A DNA stretch of 64,000 bases from Microplitis mediator (GCF_029852145.1 NC_079972.1:5405795-5469794), one strand, 5' to 3'; positions 1 through 13,680 are shown, counted from the stretch's first letter. Numbers and translations are program-made. The notes: generated by a model not told the origin, from the sequence alone.

Positions 1-3000
1 GTATTATAAATTAAAATAATGAATTTTTATAATTATTAGGAGAATTGAGCACAAAAAAAAATTCAAACACTGCTTTGACTCACTAATTTCGCTCGAACCT
101 CCTTAAAACATCTTTGCTATCTACACTGTAAAAAATCGGGAGTGAATTCGGAGTAATTCCGGAATTTTTAAAATCCGAATTCACTCCGTCACTTAAAGTT
201 CCGGAGTTTTTACAAAAAATTACCGCATACGGAGTAAATGAGGAGTTTATATTTTCAGCGGAGTGATTTCGGAGTGATCTAGATTTTGTTTCAATCCGCA
301 TTCACTTCGGATTTAGTCCACGTTCACTTCAAAAATTTTTGACAATATATCAAGTGGATAAAATATTTTTTAATTTGATTCTCTAAACAAAAATGTTAAT
401 TAAAATTTTTCTAAATAGTTTTATCTTTTGTCACTGATACATAAATAAGTTGGCAGTTATAAAGTAATATAAGACAATTGTAAATAAAAATAAAAATTAA
501 ATAGTACAGTATTAATTTTCTCTCATAAACAACAGCATCAAACACGCAACGATAATTCATTAACGTATGTTAAAAAAAAAAAAGAATAAGTATTAAATTC
601 CACATGATGTATAGTTATACTTAGTTTTGTTACAAACTACAGGCATATATAGAAAGGGGTTAAAATCATTAAAGTCTAAATCCTCGGACGATTCATCACA
701 GATAAAACAACTCGCACGCTCAACTCTCACATATTGCACTACATAGAGTAGTTGATCTACAGTAATAAGAGTGCGCGGGCGTGAGAAATAACTACGATTT
801 ATTTTACGATAATACCAATTGTAATGTAAGCTCACTACTTACAACTATTTATATTATTAGTGTCGAGTAATTTATACACGTGTAATATATCCTTTAATAT
901 ATATATAAATTTTTAAAGTCTATATATAAATGAAAGCTTCCGCAGCTTCCGTAGGTATAGATAGGTCCAGATAGGTCAACACCAATCACAGTGCCAGGGT
1001 GATGACGAACAAAGATCGTGATGAACGTTATATATTTAAAGTTAGTTCGCTTTACTGTTATATATATGTATATATTTCAACAAGATCACGTGACGGATAA
1101 CGATGTTGGATCGTGACGATCTCTCGTTTAATAAAACAGATTTTATACTCTATTCTGGTGTCCTTCATCAATGTTCGTTATCGACAATTGTTATATCACT
1201 AGTTTCCGTAGAGATTTTTTTTTATGTTTCTATAGACCTGGAGGTAAAATTGTTATTAAATTTTTTTAATTTTTGTAAATAATAGTAAAACTATAACTGA
1301 GGCAATGAGATCTTCCCTTTCTTCTTTGTGTTAATATTTTGCTTACATATATATATTTACAACAACATACGACGACCCTATAACCGCATAACGAGTTTAA
1401 AGTGGTTCACGGACGCTTTTCCTGGTCCCATGATGTTTCACCAGTGAAACGGAAATCTCATCAGCAAAGTTGTTTCGAGTGAGTACTACTTGCTCGGATG
1501 AACAATAACGAGCAACTTATATTAATCAAAGAAAAAATATTCGCGTCGTTCAATTTTATTTATTCATATAATTAAACTATTTTTATTTATACACGCAAAA
1601 AAATGAATTATACAAATTAATAATTGATAACTAAAAATTTAGAATGTGGTGACAATTTAATATTATTTCAAACAGTAATTTCGTGGTCTTATAGAATAAA
1701 TTATAATAATCTTTATTTAAATATTGAAATTTAAAGTTTATATGTAAATAAATCATGTTACAAGTAATAGAAATTACTGTTTGATAGATAAAAAAATGAG
1801 ATTATAATAATTTAACGTTTCAGCTTCAATATTCGCTGTTTGGAAAATTAAAGTTTATAGTAAAAAAGTAAAAAATTAATTCAGTATGATAAATAAAATT
1901 TTCAATGTCGAGCAATTGATTTTATATGCAACGTTATATAATTATTACTTTCTTCAAACTGTCAAAAAGTATATCTTAAGCGCATCAGTTTTTATAGTTT
2001 GAAACAATAAGATTTTACTTGTGTTTGTGGGCTTCCAATGTATATGAAAGAATTAACCTAAAGTATTACTGATGCGACTATATCTACATGGCAAGATGAC
2101 TTATTTTATCGATTCAAACAATAAAAATTAAAGACCAAGAGTGACTATTTTTTTTTTGATATCAATATATTTTAGAGAATCACTCTTATAATTTTTCGCT
2201 TTCAATATTATATTATTTATGAATTACCTTCTTTGATGCGGGTTTACTGTTCAAACAGTAAAAATAAATGAAAATCCAAATAAAATTTATTATTCATTCT
2301 TTCGCGTGCACTTATTTATTATTAATAATAATGATAAATAATAAATAAAAAATAAAATACATAAATCATAATTTATATAAAAAAAATTATTTAATTTGCA
2401 GTATCAGTAGCAATAAATGTCAGGTTGTTTCAATTAATAACATCTTATATAAAAACGATTGTTTTATGTAATATATAAATGTCATGTGGTGAAAAAAAAA
2501 TTAGGTTAATGACAATAATTATTAGCGGAGTGAAAGACAAAAAAAATAAATATCAACCGATAATTTTTTTTATCATTAGGTTAGCCTGAGACAAAAAAAA
2601 AATCTTGAGTAAGTCGAGCGACAAGATCTTTTCCTCCCTTTTTCCATTAAGGTCTATATATATACATTATATGTATTTCGTCTTTTTCTTCTCTATATAG
2701 ATTCGCTTCAGCTTCTATTCGTGCCGAAGCGTAAAATCGTCGAGGTAAAATCGATCCACGAGACTGTTTCCGGGGAAACGCGCGCCGCAACTCAGCTACT
2801 GTCCAAATTATTGGAGATTTTCTATTCAAAATTTAAATATCATGAGCTGTATATATTCGATCTTCATATAAAATCTCTCAAAAAAAAGCATAATAAATAA
2901 TATTTAATAAATTAAAAATTAGTGTATCGGTAATCTCCTTATGAAAAAAAAAAATTGTTTGATAAATAATCTTAAAAATGTGGACTATGCATAAGCTTAA

Positions 3001-3760
3001 AAATTGATTAATTTAATTCGATATTATTTCATATGTGTGTGAAACCACATATGAAACCGCAACGCTGCAATAATGGATCGTTTTCACTGAACATTATATT
3101 TATTACGATGCATATAAACTCACTCATGTTTTGATATATAGAAATTTATCACACATAACTGCATAATATATATATATATACATATATATTTATATTTATA
3201 CATACCTATACCATGCATATAAATATTATATATGAAACAAACGATCCGGTAAGGATAGATGCGACAAGCAGCTATGACAAAGCTTTTTTCCCTTCCGTTA
3301 TATTATTATTTTTTTTTTTTTTTGAGTCAACGCAGTGACCTCAAAAACTTTTTATGAAAAAACTTATTTCCTTATCTTGAAATACAAAGTTCATAATTTT
3401 GAATAAAATTTTATACATTTATTTTATTTTCTTAATTAAATTTAAAAAAAAAGTTAAATTTACAAATGAATGACTATATTTTTCAAAATTTTTTAATGAC
3501 GTTTTAAGTATACAAATTTAATTATTTGTGTGCTCAAGTTAACAATTCAATTATCTCATGTATAATTCAATTCTAATAAATAATTGTCTAGAGGATCAAT
3601 ATTATACTTTGGAGTTATTCAAGTGAACTCACAAAATGATATGAGATGACATTGAATATAATTAATTTGGCTGAGATCCAAAATAATTAAATTGAATTTT
3701 CATTTATATTAAAAATTTTTTTTTTATTGTTAAATTTAATATTTACCACAATTAATAATT
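1..3760. other. Non-coding AT-rich region
   Basis: No credible gene. It contains one partial MITE at about 123-345, an inverted repeat near 1979-2075 (GCGCATCAGT against ACTGATGCGA), several T/A homopolymers, and a GC-richer patch at 2610-2830 whose open frame has no recognisable protein features. Confidence 0.6.
123..345. repeat. MITE family A copy 1 (partial)
   Basis: Starts with CACTGTAAAAAATCGGGAG and contains the family's repeated words GGAGTGA, TCCGGA and TTCACTCCG. The far terminal CACTGT is degraded, so the right end is approximate. The family is defined by roughly 290-350 bp copies with CACTGTAAAAAAT-type ends and internal inverted symmetry. Confidence 0.75.
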
Positions 3761-3761
3761 T

Positions 3762-4105
3762 ATACTCTGTAAAAAATCAGCAGCGAATATGGAGTAATTA
3801 CGGATTTTATTTAAATTCGAACTCGCTCCGTCACTCGGAGTTCCGGAGTTTTAGAAAAAATTACTCCGCATAAAAAGTAAATAGGGAGTTGGGTTTCCAA
3901 CGAAGTGATTTCGGAGCGATGTAGATTTTATTTAAATCCGCATTCCCTCAGATTTGGAATTTTAATATTAAAATAAATTTTTTTTAGAAGTTGATTTCAC
4001 TCTGAACCGGAGTGAATATTAAAATAAACTCCCTGTTAGAGTGAATTTTACTTTAAGGGGATTAAATTAATACACAGCCATTCACTCCGCAAATTTTTTA
4101 CAGTT
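3762..4105. repeat. MITE family A copy 2
   Basis: Begins CTCTGTAAAAAATCAGC and ends CACTCCGCAAATTTTTTACAG. It lies immediately beside copy 3, which is in the opposite orientation. Confidence 0.85.
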
Positions 4106-4113
4106 GAAAAACT

Positions 4114-4463
4114 ACACTGTAAAAAAATTGCGTAGTGAACCCGGATTTAATCCGAAGTGGATGACTATTTATTTACTTGATCTCCTCGGAGTAAAATTCA
4201 CTTCGAAGGGAAGTTTATTTTAATATCGAAACTCCGGTCCGGGGTGACATTCACTCTGAAAGGGAGTTTATTTTAGTATTGCAAGTCCGATTCGGAGTGA
4301 ATGCGGATTTAAATAAAATCCAGATCACTCTGCTGAAAAACAAACTCCGAATTCGCTCCGTATCCGGAGTGACTTTTTTTAAAAACTCCGAAACTCCGAG
4401 TGAATACAGATTGAAACAAAATCTGTAATCACTCCGAGTTCACTCCTGATTTTGTACAGTGTA
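4114..4463. repeat. MITE family A copy 3
   Basis: Begins CACTGTAAAAAAATTGCG and ends ACTCCTGATTTTGTACAGTG. It is the reverse complement of copy 2 in layout, so the two form a tail-to-tail pair separated by about 10 bp. Confidence 0.85.
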
Positions 4464-4839
4464 AAAATTATTCTACTATACTTCAATAAATATATAATAT
4501 TTCATATTTATAAACTACTAAAGCAAGAATAAATTTTATTTTTTATTTTAATAATTTATTTTACTACATAGCAAACAATGGTCTTTGATCATTGTTCCTG
4601 TGCTGTACAAATGAAAAGAGAAAAAAATTTTTTAATTAAAAACTTAACAGAACTATTGTTTGATCAATTTAACACTAGAGTAATTAAGAATAATATTGAT
4701 TAAATAATTTATAATAGTTAAATTATCAATAAAAAATTTGTTGGTAATTTTAATAAAATTTCTTTTGTCCATTGAACAAGTGTGCAGTATGTATACATAC
4801 GCTAAAAGAAACACTTGATTTTATATTGCACGGAAGAAA

Positions 4840-5060
4840 CTGAAACAGGAAGTTGACTAGTCGACACAAGCCTCAAATGGCCGAGCAAGCGAATACGCGA
4901 GTGAGTTGCGAGTATCGTCGACAGGTCTCATCTAAAGTCTAGAGTCCGGAGCTCAGTAGTAGAGATCCGGGATATATACCATCTACTCTTGGTCGGGATG
5001 AGCTTGTAAGAGAAGAATACAAGGGGAACAAGTCACTGTGACATACTTTGCTGCACAATA
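4840..5060. other. GC-richer non-coding block upstream of Rap1
   Basis: A compositionally distinct stretch without an ORF, rich in CGA/GAG words. It could be a 5'UTR exon or promoter of Rap1 or of a gene on the other strand. There is no direct proof. Confidence 0.25.
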
Positions 5061-5280
5061 GAATGGTTATAGCGGCTCACCATGCAACATTACTATTACT
5101 ATCTATCTACATTCTACATACTACTACGACTACTACTGTTACTACTACTGATAATCACTGTATTGCTATTCTTCCACCTGGCCTTCTATGTACTTATTTT
5201 TCTCTTTATTAAAAATCCGCTAAATCTAGATTCCACAAATTCTTGTTCTCTTCGTTAGTATTCATCTTTTGATAATTTAT

Positions 5281-5570
5281 ACACTGTATACAGTTTACGA
5301 AATGAATGCGGGTTAAATCCGGAGTGAATGCGAATCAGATGATTTTTTATTTATTTAATCTTCTAGAGTAACATTCACTTTGGTGGGAATTTATTTTAAC
5401 ATTAAAACTCTGTATCAGAGTGGATGCTGATTGTAATAAACCCCAAATTACTCTAAAAAAAAAAAATATTTACTTCGTATGTGGAGTAATTTTTTTGAAA
5501 ATTCTAGAACTCTGAATGATGAAGTAAATTCGGATTGAAAAAAAATCCGTATTTAGTTTCGACTTTTTAG
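5281..5570. repeat. MITE family A copy 4 (diverged)
   Basis: Contains CACTGTATACAGTTTACG at the left, followed by GCGGGTTAAATCCGGAGTGA. The right terminus is degraded. Confidence 0.7.
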
Positions 5571-6786
5571 TGCATATGTATTAAATATAATTTTCAATTT
5601 TGTAATTCACTACACTCAGGGAAAGAAAAATATTTTCATAAAAAAAAATATTTTCAAGACAAAAAAATAATTTTCTTAATAAAAGTCATTTTTTTCTCAA
5701 TGTATAAAATTTAAAAATTACAGTTGAGACTAAAAATTTTTTTAAAAACTATTTCTTACGTTTAATATTGATAATAAATAATTTTTTTCAACACATTCTA
5801 TTATTTTTTTTTTTGTTGATGTACAATCAATAATTTTTAGTACTTATTTTATTTAAATTTTTTAACAAATATAAATATGTGTTATATAATCTATAGGATC
5901 CACAGTTCCCGGGCTATTTTTAGAAACGTGACGACATTAAATATTTTTCGTTTGATCTTTTCAGAAATAAATTTATAGAGTTGTGTTTATTTTAAAGACT
6001 CCAAAAATATTTATAACTTTCAGAAATGTTCATTTAATTCCTAAATAAAATAAAATATCAATAATTGGGACCGTTACTTAGATACAATGTGGAACAAGAA
6101 ATATTGTTCGTTATCACCATGAAAAAAATTTTTTCATTATTTTTAAAATGATCGTTTTAAAATTATTTTTACTAATGCAAATGTCATGAGTAAAATAATT
6201 AATTAAAAAAAAAACGTTTAAAAGTATATAATTACATTATTAAAAATCAAGATAACAAAATCTCAATACATAAATTAATACATTTTCCAAGTAGACCCAA
6301 TTACAATAATTTATTTTTCTCAGTATTAATAAGACAATATATCTCCTTGATTGTTTCCATTAGACAAGAGTTACGAAACCACTATACTGTAGAGATAATT
6401 GTTTTCAATATATATATACATAATATAAGTTAACAGTTTAGTAACACATCGTATTGGGAAGTTGGAGTGATAGCAAGCTCTCGAGTTATTGGCTACAGCT
6501 GGACTGACCATAGGTCAACTCAGGTCGTGTTCAATGCTCGAATGAACACGTAGTCCAGGGATGACAGGAAAATCAACCCCGAGGGAGCTTGTTCTATCCA
6601 AAACTACTACCCGAGCAACGAATCTATCTCGCTCCAATTCCGATCGGTGTCGTTCAACACCTCGTGAGATAACCATTACAATCAATTACATTTATCCAAA
6701 CTATTGTATAATTTTATCTGAATATGCCTAATCAATAGTACCCAAAGCAATTTTAAAAAGTATAATCAATTGATAAATTTTATTTA

Positions 6787-7584
6787 GAGGCACCACTAGT
6801 GTGAATTTTTAAAAAATCGATTTTTTTTTGCTCATGTCGATAATCTATACTTTCAAAAATAACATACTAAAATTTAAACTGCATATTTCAAATAGTTTTT
6901 TTGAGGTACAGCCATCTGAAGAGCAGCCGCTTATCGGTTCTTGAAAATACATTTTTCAAAATTGCTGCAGTTATAACTCGAAGACAAATCATCCGATCGA
7001 TTTAATTCTTATTGCAGCTTCTTTTATATGTTTCTCCATATCATGAACCTCTAGTTTTCCCATCGAATAGAACATGTAATTTCGGCAGGAAAAAACTATG
7101 TAATTTGACTGCTTAAGGGTGACTTAAGAGGTAATTGGGAGTGGCTGCAGTTATTGGCTGCAGTTATTTTATTTTTGTTCCGCGAAAAACGTTCCGACTT
7201 TCAGATACATCAAAATTCATCAACTTTTCGCGCGAAATTTGAATTTTTTTTTAAATCCCCGCCATTTTGTTAAATTTCAATTTTTTCCTATCGAGGGTCA
7301 TGATACGGACAATAACTTCGCGTTTTATAAACTTTTTGTTTTTTTTTTATTTCATGCACTGAGAAGGTCGCTATCACTGCAGCAGTGGGGGAAATTTTTA
7401 TTTTAGCCTTGGGAGTTTGCGAATAACTCGCTGAGTTTTTAATTTTTTGGTCCAAAAATTTTCTCATATATTTATTATATATCCAAAAATATGTCTTTAA
7501 AACATCAAAACATTCCATGCAATAGCTTTCTTTAAAAAAATTCCCAAAAATCCTTTTTTTTAGGCGGTCGCACTAGTGGTGTCC
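6787..7584. mobile_element. Non-autonomous TIR element of about 800 bp
   Basis: Ends are AGGCACCACTAGTGTGA on the left and TCGCACTAGTGGTGTCC on the right, which are imperfect inverted complements. No transposase frame lies inside; an open frame at 7288-7518 on the minus strand is low-complexity. Confidence 0.65.
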
Positions 7585-7599
7585 CTTGAGTTCAAACAA

Positions 7600-8914
7600 A
7601 TATGAATATTTAAATGAAATCTTTGTAATTATTTTCTATTATATAAATATTTATCTTAGTAGTTGAATTTAAAATCTTTAGTGACCTTTATTATTAGGGC
7701 AATAATGAAAAAGTGCTGATAAAAATATGCAAGATCAAAAGAATAAAATAATAGAAGAAGGTAAAGTAAACTAAGAGAAGTGGTTTTCGCGTGATCAAGT
7801 GTATCGACACTTGTTGAAGCAGATAACGTATTTACAGTTCAAAGTGGACGCTATGAAAGTGTATTAGTGTAAGTGGTTAGATATATAATAGGCTATAGCT
7901 GAGTTTGGGTGTATATATAGTAAACCGATATGAGGAAAGGCCAAATACATCAGAGAATAATGTATATATGTATGTATAGAGGCCGATTGATAGTGAGAGA
8001 TAGAAAGCGAGAGGGAGTAAGAGAATTGAGACAAGAGAGAATGGACATAGAGAGGAGCTATCGTGTAAGAGCTGTAACAAGCTCTCAATTTGAAGCTTTT
8101 AGGTCCAACTGAGAATTAGTACGTGAATCGATAGCAGAATAGATTAAACTTGAGAGCACTACTTGATTCAACGTGATTCAATATAACCTTAATCCAATAA
8201 ATTTTCTATTGGCAAACACTTGGAAAAAGAAAATGATTAAATAAAGAATTCAATCAATAGTTTAATACATCTATTGTTGCTGTTGTAACATTTCAATTGA
8301 ATTAAAGATTTTTTTATTTTTTGTTAAATAGATTTCACTGAAACTTTTATCTATTTTTTATTTCAAAAATTTAACTTTCATGTGATAATAGACTTTTACA
8401 TCTTTTTTTTTGCAACTGTAGCTTACAAATTGATTGAGTTTATTTTTCAGAGTAATGTTTATCGGAAAAAAATTTTTCATCATTTAGGATCGGGGACACG
8501 GACACAAGTAAATCAATTTTTACTATCAGGATCGTGATATTGAGTTGCTTTTTTTAACTTTAAATTTTTGAATATGAAGCTTTTTATTTAACTTTACTAA
8601 GCGAATTATAAAAAATAAAAAATCACATGAATTTAATGACTTATTTTTAGATAACGATATAGGTTAAAGAGATTAATCATTTTCAGTGATTAAAAATAGA
8701 TAAGTCCATTGAATTCCATAATTCTTTACTCAAACGATCATTTTTTAAAAATAATTGTTTTATATTTAAATTATTTCCATTCTTCAGATGCAATGACGTA
8801 ACAATTTTTAAAAAAATACACGCTGATTAGTGACTGATGATTCATTTCATGGGTATATAATTATAGTTTCAGTGAGTAAGCACACCGTGAACATAATATA
8901 TATATACATACATA

Positions 8915-8957
<43 letters not shown>

Positions 8958-9770
8958 TTTTCACATTTTTCCATCTACTTACTCATTATCGCGTTCAACC
9001 TGCTCGTGTTTCAGTCGATTTGCTGAAAGAAAAAAAAATTACATACCGAAATGTAAAAAAATATAAATACTAAATGCTCTAAAAATATTTAACAACTCAT
9101 AGTATGTATAAAAAATAAAATATTACGACTTTGCGGTCTAATTAGCGTTATTGCTAGATTGCGTTTCGCTTTCATTCACATTTTGCTTCAAAGGCTTTAC
9201 ATATATAAATATACATACATATATACATATATAAATATATATGCTAAGGTTTCATTCACTTGTTATTATGTACGTTTATTTAACTGTGGGGACTCGAGTG
9301 GACTTGTACTATCAGGATGCACTTTAAAGTCTAGACGTTTCGAAATTAATTAATTGATGGATATATATACATATATATATGTATGTAGATAGATCAAGTA
9401 TAATATAATACTTACTATCAGAGGGATGAGAGAAAGCCTACTATTTCTCTATGCATAATCCTATCAACAATTTACTTGAAACTTCTCCAAACTTTGTATT
9501 CAATATCTCACAATAGGCATCCTTACGATAGACTATTGTATATATATGTATATATGTATGGGAACTTGGTATTCAAACCAATCTCTGTCCTTTTACTTCA
9601 ATATGCTATAGATATACTTGTTTGTTGCCTAAAGTAACGAGAAATCATTGTTCAGTTGGATGAATTTTTATTCCCATCTCAATCAACAATTTTACATTTT
9701 TTTTTTTTTAAGTATTTTTATCAATACAATATTTTTAATTTATATTCCAATTAATCTGAAATAATCTATC
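7600..9770. other. Non-coding region upstream of Rap1
   Basis: Contains a purine-rich stretch (7980-8060, repeated GAGAG/AGAGAGA words) in a GC-richer block 7750-8170 that could be a 5'UTR exon, and otherwise AT-rich sequence with microsatellites. No protein-coding signal was seen; open frames here follow repeats. Confidence 0.5.
8917..8955. repeat. (TA)n microsatellite
   Basis: An uninterrupted TA dinucleotide run of about 39 bases. Confidence 0.95.
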
Positions 9771-10056
9771 CTGTTAAAAGTCAGGAGTGAATTCAGAGTA
9801 ATTATGGATTTTATTTAAATCAAAATTCATTTGAAGTTACGGAGTTTTAGAAAAATTCACTCCGCATACGGAGTCAATAGGGAATTTTTTTTGGGTGAGT
9901 GATTTCGAAGTGATCTGGACTTAATTTAAATCCGCATTTGATTCGGAGTTTAAATATTGAGATAAATTCCCTTCGGAGTGAATTTTACTTCAAAGGGATT
10001 AAATCCTCATTCAGTCCGAATTCAATCTGCGTTTACTCCGCAAATTTTTTACAGAG
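9771..10056. repeat. MITE family A copy 5
   Basis: Begins CTGTTAAAAGTCAGGAGTGA and ends ACTCCGCAAATTTTTTACAG, the same orientation as copy 2. It lies within 200 bp of the Rap1 5'UTR acceptor. Confidence 0.85.
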
Positions 10057-10250
10057 TAATTGTCTGTATAAATTATTAATTCGAAAAATATTTTAATTAA
10101 AGTCTTAAAATATTAAAATACTTATTATTATTATTTAAAAAAACAATTAATGGTTACATTTGTATTGAGTTGTGATTTTATAATATTCAAATAATAAAAG
10201 TTTTATAAATTAAATAACTAATAGACATATATATTTAAATATGATTGCAG

Positions 10251-10361
10251 GTATAGTTCGTTGCTGAGACGACAGGAAGACAAGACGTGGCGGATTCGGT
10301 GACCCCGCGGCTGTGACACGACAAGAATAGTTAGTTAGAAGAGTAAAAAAAAAGGAAGAGA
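10251..10361 (+). other. Rap1: 5'UTR part of the first coding exon of Rap1
   Basis: A polypyrimidine/AT stretch ending in ATTGCAG at 10250 looks like a splice acceptor. It is followed by 111 GC-richer bases without an ATG up to the Rap1 start. This implies at least one upstream non-coding exon. I could not place it with confidence; the GC-richer blocks at 4840-5060, 6455-6680 and 7750-8170 are candidates. Confidence 0.6.
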
Positions 10362-12411
10362 ATGCGTGAATATAAAATAGTTGTGTTGGGTAGTGGAGGT
10401 GTCGGCAAATCAGCCCTCACTGTTCAGTTTGTTCAGGGAATATTCGTTGAGAAATATGACCCAACCATTGAAGACAGTTATCGCAAACAAGTCGAAGTTG
10501 ATGGTCAGCAATGTATGCTGGAAATTCTCGACACAGCTGGCACGGTAATTCATATTCTTTTTTTTTTTCTTTTTTTTAATAAACTTTTTATTATAGAAGT
10601 AAATTTATTGCATCTATAAACCACAATTCTTTATGTGAAAAATATAACCCTGTATAGAAATAAAAAATATCAGAGTTAGTTTGTTATTTTTTAATTAATT
10701 GGTCGCGGGGTAAGTGGCCCAGTTTCTGACCTTTTAAAGATTGCGGATCACGTTTCAGAAAGATATATTTTAATATAAATTATATAAAAAAAAAAACAAG
10801 TATTATATGGTTAATAATTTCTAAAGAATTTTATGAATTTTTAAAATAAATAAACAATTTTAACTCATTTACAAAAATAAACCACTCATAGTTCCAGTTT
10901 ATGACCTTTAAAAATTAACGATGTAGTTACCGAGCCTCTAAAAGACCTAGTTATTGATCATCAAATTTAACTCAATGTCAGTCGCGAATATTGTTTGTAA
11001 TGCAATTTACTGCTGCAATAAAAATAACTAAAAAAATTTTAATGTAAAATAGTTAAATATTTTGAACATAACTAAATTTCCTTGGAAAAATTTTAGTAAA
11101 AATTTAGTAACGGTGGTAATTTAACGTTTCAAATTTTATTAGTTTATTGATATTAAAGAGATATTTATAATTAGGATCAAAACTTATTAATTTTTATTTT
11201 TTAAATTAAAAAAATATTTAGAAGGTTAGAAATTCGGTCACGATAAAATAATGACCCACACAGAAATAAAAACTTTCTTGGATAGAGTAAAAATTTTTTG
11301 TATTAAGAAATCTTTTTTTTCTGTGCAATTATTTCAGTTAATAATTAGTGATATTAATATTTATATGTTTTAGGAACAATTTACGGCTATGAGAGATCTT
11401 TACATGAAAAATGGACAAGGATTTGTTTTAGTTTATTCGATAACCGCACAATCGACGTTTAATGATCTTCAAGATCTTCGGGAACAAATATTACGGGTAA
11501 AAGATACCGATGACGTGCCAATGGTATTAGTTGGTAATAAGTGCGACTTGGAAGACGAAAGGGTAGTGGGTAAAGACCAAGGTGTTAATCTTGCACGGCA
11601 ATTCAACTGCGCCTTTATGGAGACCTCTGCCAAAGCTAAAATTAATGTTTATGATGTAAGTTTATAAATATCAATATGAATATATGTACATTGTAAAAAA
11701 TTGGGATTTAATTTGGAGTTAAGTTTTAATTTACTCCGTTATTTAAAGTTCCAGAGTTAAAAAAACAACTCCGAGTACGGAGCAAATAGAGTTTTTGTCT
11801 CGATCTCTAATTAAAATAATTTTTTCTGCAAAATTATACATAAATTATTTATATAATTAATAATTTATGAATCATTATTCTATTCTTTCTTATATTAATT
11901 GATTTATGATAAATAAAAAATCATCTATTCCGCATTTATTCTGCAATATTTTTACAGTGTAATGAATTTGCAAAATGAAAGCGGATTAAATCCGGAGTAA
12001 ATACGGAGCGGATGACTGTCTTTTTATTTAATCGCGGAGTGAAATTTACTCTGAAGGGGAATTTATTTCAACATTAAAACTCCCAATCGGAGTAACATAA
12101 AATCCAAATCACTCCATTGAAAAAATAAACTCCCGATTTACTCTGTATTTAGAGGGATTTTTTTAAAAACTCCGGAATTTCGAATGACGGAGTGAATTCG
12201 GATTTGAATAAAATCCATATTCACTCCCGATTTTTTTACAGTGTATGAATTATTAATTCAAATAATAATGAAAATTCTTTTTTAAAAATATAATTAACAT
12301 TTTAATGTTTTATTATTACAGATTTTTTATGACCTCGTGCGACAAATAAACAAAAAATCACCGGAGAAAAAAATAAAACAAAAAAAGAAATCGTTGTGCC
12401 TACTTTTGTAA
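10362..12411 (+). CDS. Rap1: Ras-related small GTPase Rap1
   Basis: Coding exons are 10362-10544, 11374-11655 and 12322-12411, all joined in phase 0 at GT/AG sites, giving 184 aa, the usual Rap1 length. A 5'UTR exon portion starts after the acceptor at 10250 and contains no upstream ATG. Visible motifs are the P-loop GSGGVGKS (residues 10-17), the effector loop YDPTIEDSY, DTAGTEQF with the Rap-specific Thr61 in place of Ras Gln61, NKCD (116-119), SAK (147-149), a lysine-rich tail and a C-terminal CLLL box. A CaaX box ending in Leu is normally geranylgeranylated, so the protein should sit on membranes. Known role of the family: a GTP-switched regulator of integrin/cadherin adhesion and cell polarity (Roughened in Drosophila). 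Intron 3 carries two MITE copies. Confidence 0.97.
11688..11960. repeat. MITE family A copy 6 (diverged) in Rap1 intron 3
   Basis: Begins CATTGTAAAAAATTGGGA and ends TTCTGCAATATTTTTACAGT. The middle has diverged or been replaced by AT-rich sequence. Confidence 0.65.
11954..12244. repeat. MITE family A copy 7 in Rap1 intron 3
   Basis: Begins at the shared ACAGTGTAATG with GCGGATTAAATCCGGAGT and ends ACTCCCGATTTTTTTACAGT. It is inverted relative to copy 6, and its right end is about 75 bp from the Rap1 exon acceptor. Confidence 0.85.
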
Positions 12412-13320
12412 AGTTGACGTGCTTCTTGCCACGTATAACTAACGTGACACACAGAGTAAAATAATACAAAAATAAAAAAAAAAATAAAAATAAAAAAAAA
12501 ATAATAATAATAATAAAAGCAAATAAATAAAATAACTAAAAAATTTTTAAGAATAACTACAATCGGGTATAAAAAGTACGAGCAAAGAAAATGAATGATA
12601 AAAAATCCGGGACGTTGCTGAATATTAAAAAAAAAAGAAAAAAATAATAATAATAATAAAATGAAGTTAAGTAATTAAGATCAAGGGGAATGCTCGTTAA
12701 TAAAGAAAATATAAAAGCAGATAGGAATAAAAAATGAGATACGGTTGTAGTTAATAACAACAAGAATATTGACGACGAAGGGGCAGAAAATTGTATATAA
12801 GTTTGTCTCGGGGTGGCTCATGTGCACGCGCGACAACAGCGCACAAAAAATAAATATAACGGAAATAGAATGAAAAATGATAACGATAATGAATAAAAAT
12901 AAATTTTAAAATGTTATGAGAACAAGTGCGAGACCCCGCGGCCAATGGTTATCACTGTAGGTTTACATTTAAAAATTTTTTTTCTATTATATAATATTAT
13001 GTATTTAGGAAGTTTAAAAAAAAAAAGGTAAATGAGAAGGAATATGTTGATTTTTTCTTTTTTTTATGTGCGCGTGCACAGGTCACCAGCCCCTATGCAT
13101 TCGCCGCGCACCTATCTCTCTCTTATATAATTATAATTATTATTATTATATATAGATGGTACATACAATGATTATTAATTATTATTATTAATTACTATTA
13201 TTATTATTAATATTATTATTATTAATTATCAAAGCATCAAAATATTAATAAGTTATCAATCGTTTGTTTCCTAAACAATATATGTTTTTCTATATCTCCG
13301 TATTTGAACGCAAGTAATAA
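12412..13320 (+). other. Rap1: Rap1 3'UTR and downstream sequence
   Basis: A-rich and (AAT)n-rich sequence after the Rap1 stop. GC-richer words at 12770-12950 and 13060-13120 carry no supported gene. AATAAA occurs several times, so the true poly(A) site cannot be chosen. Confidence 0.45.
13130..13230. repeat. (ATT)n low-complexity tract
   Basis: Repeated ATTATTATT and TATATA words with little other sequence. Confidence 0.8.
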
Positions 13321-13500
13321 AAATTCAGTAAATGTTAATTTTTGTTAATTATTAATTAATTAATAAACCTTTTAAATCTATGAGTTTTATGTTTATATTG
13401 ATTTAAACCTTTTAAATTAAGATATAAGATTATTTATGTTTAATAAGTATTATAAGAAAATTTAGATCTATTATGAAGAAAACAAAAATATTTATCATAC

Positions 13501-13680
13501 TGAAGTAAGCAGACGTCTCATATTTTTTGGATTTTTTTTTGAAGCCGATAAATTATAAAAAAAATTGCACCTATAGTTTTTTTAATTTTCTACATGTGCA
13601 TATTTTTAGTTTTTTTTTTTTTTTGTAATTGATTTGTTGAAAAAAAAACCTGAAAATTGTTAATTGTCTGCTAACTTCAG
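13501..13680. repeat. MITE family B copy 1
   Basis: Terminal inverted repeats TGAAGTAAGCAGAC and GTCTGCTAACTTCAG enclose a core with TACATGTGCATATTTTTAG and long T runs. Related copies lie at 14752-14905, 56645-56840 and 57015-57180. Confidence 0.8.

Noticed and set aside
7864..8112. Overlapping frames on both strands
   Set aside because: They come from a purine-rich low-complexity stretch with no conserved features.
8830..9066. 78-codon frame with long Ile/Tyr run
   Set aside because: It translates a TA microsatellite.
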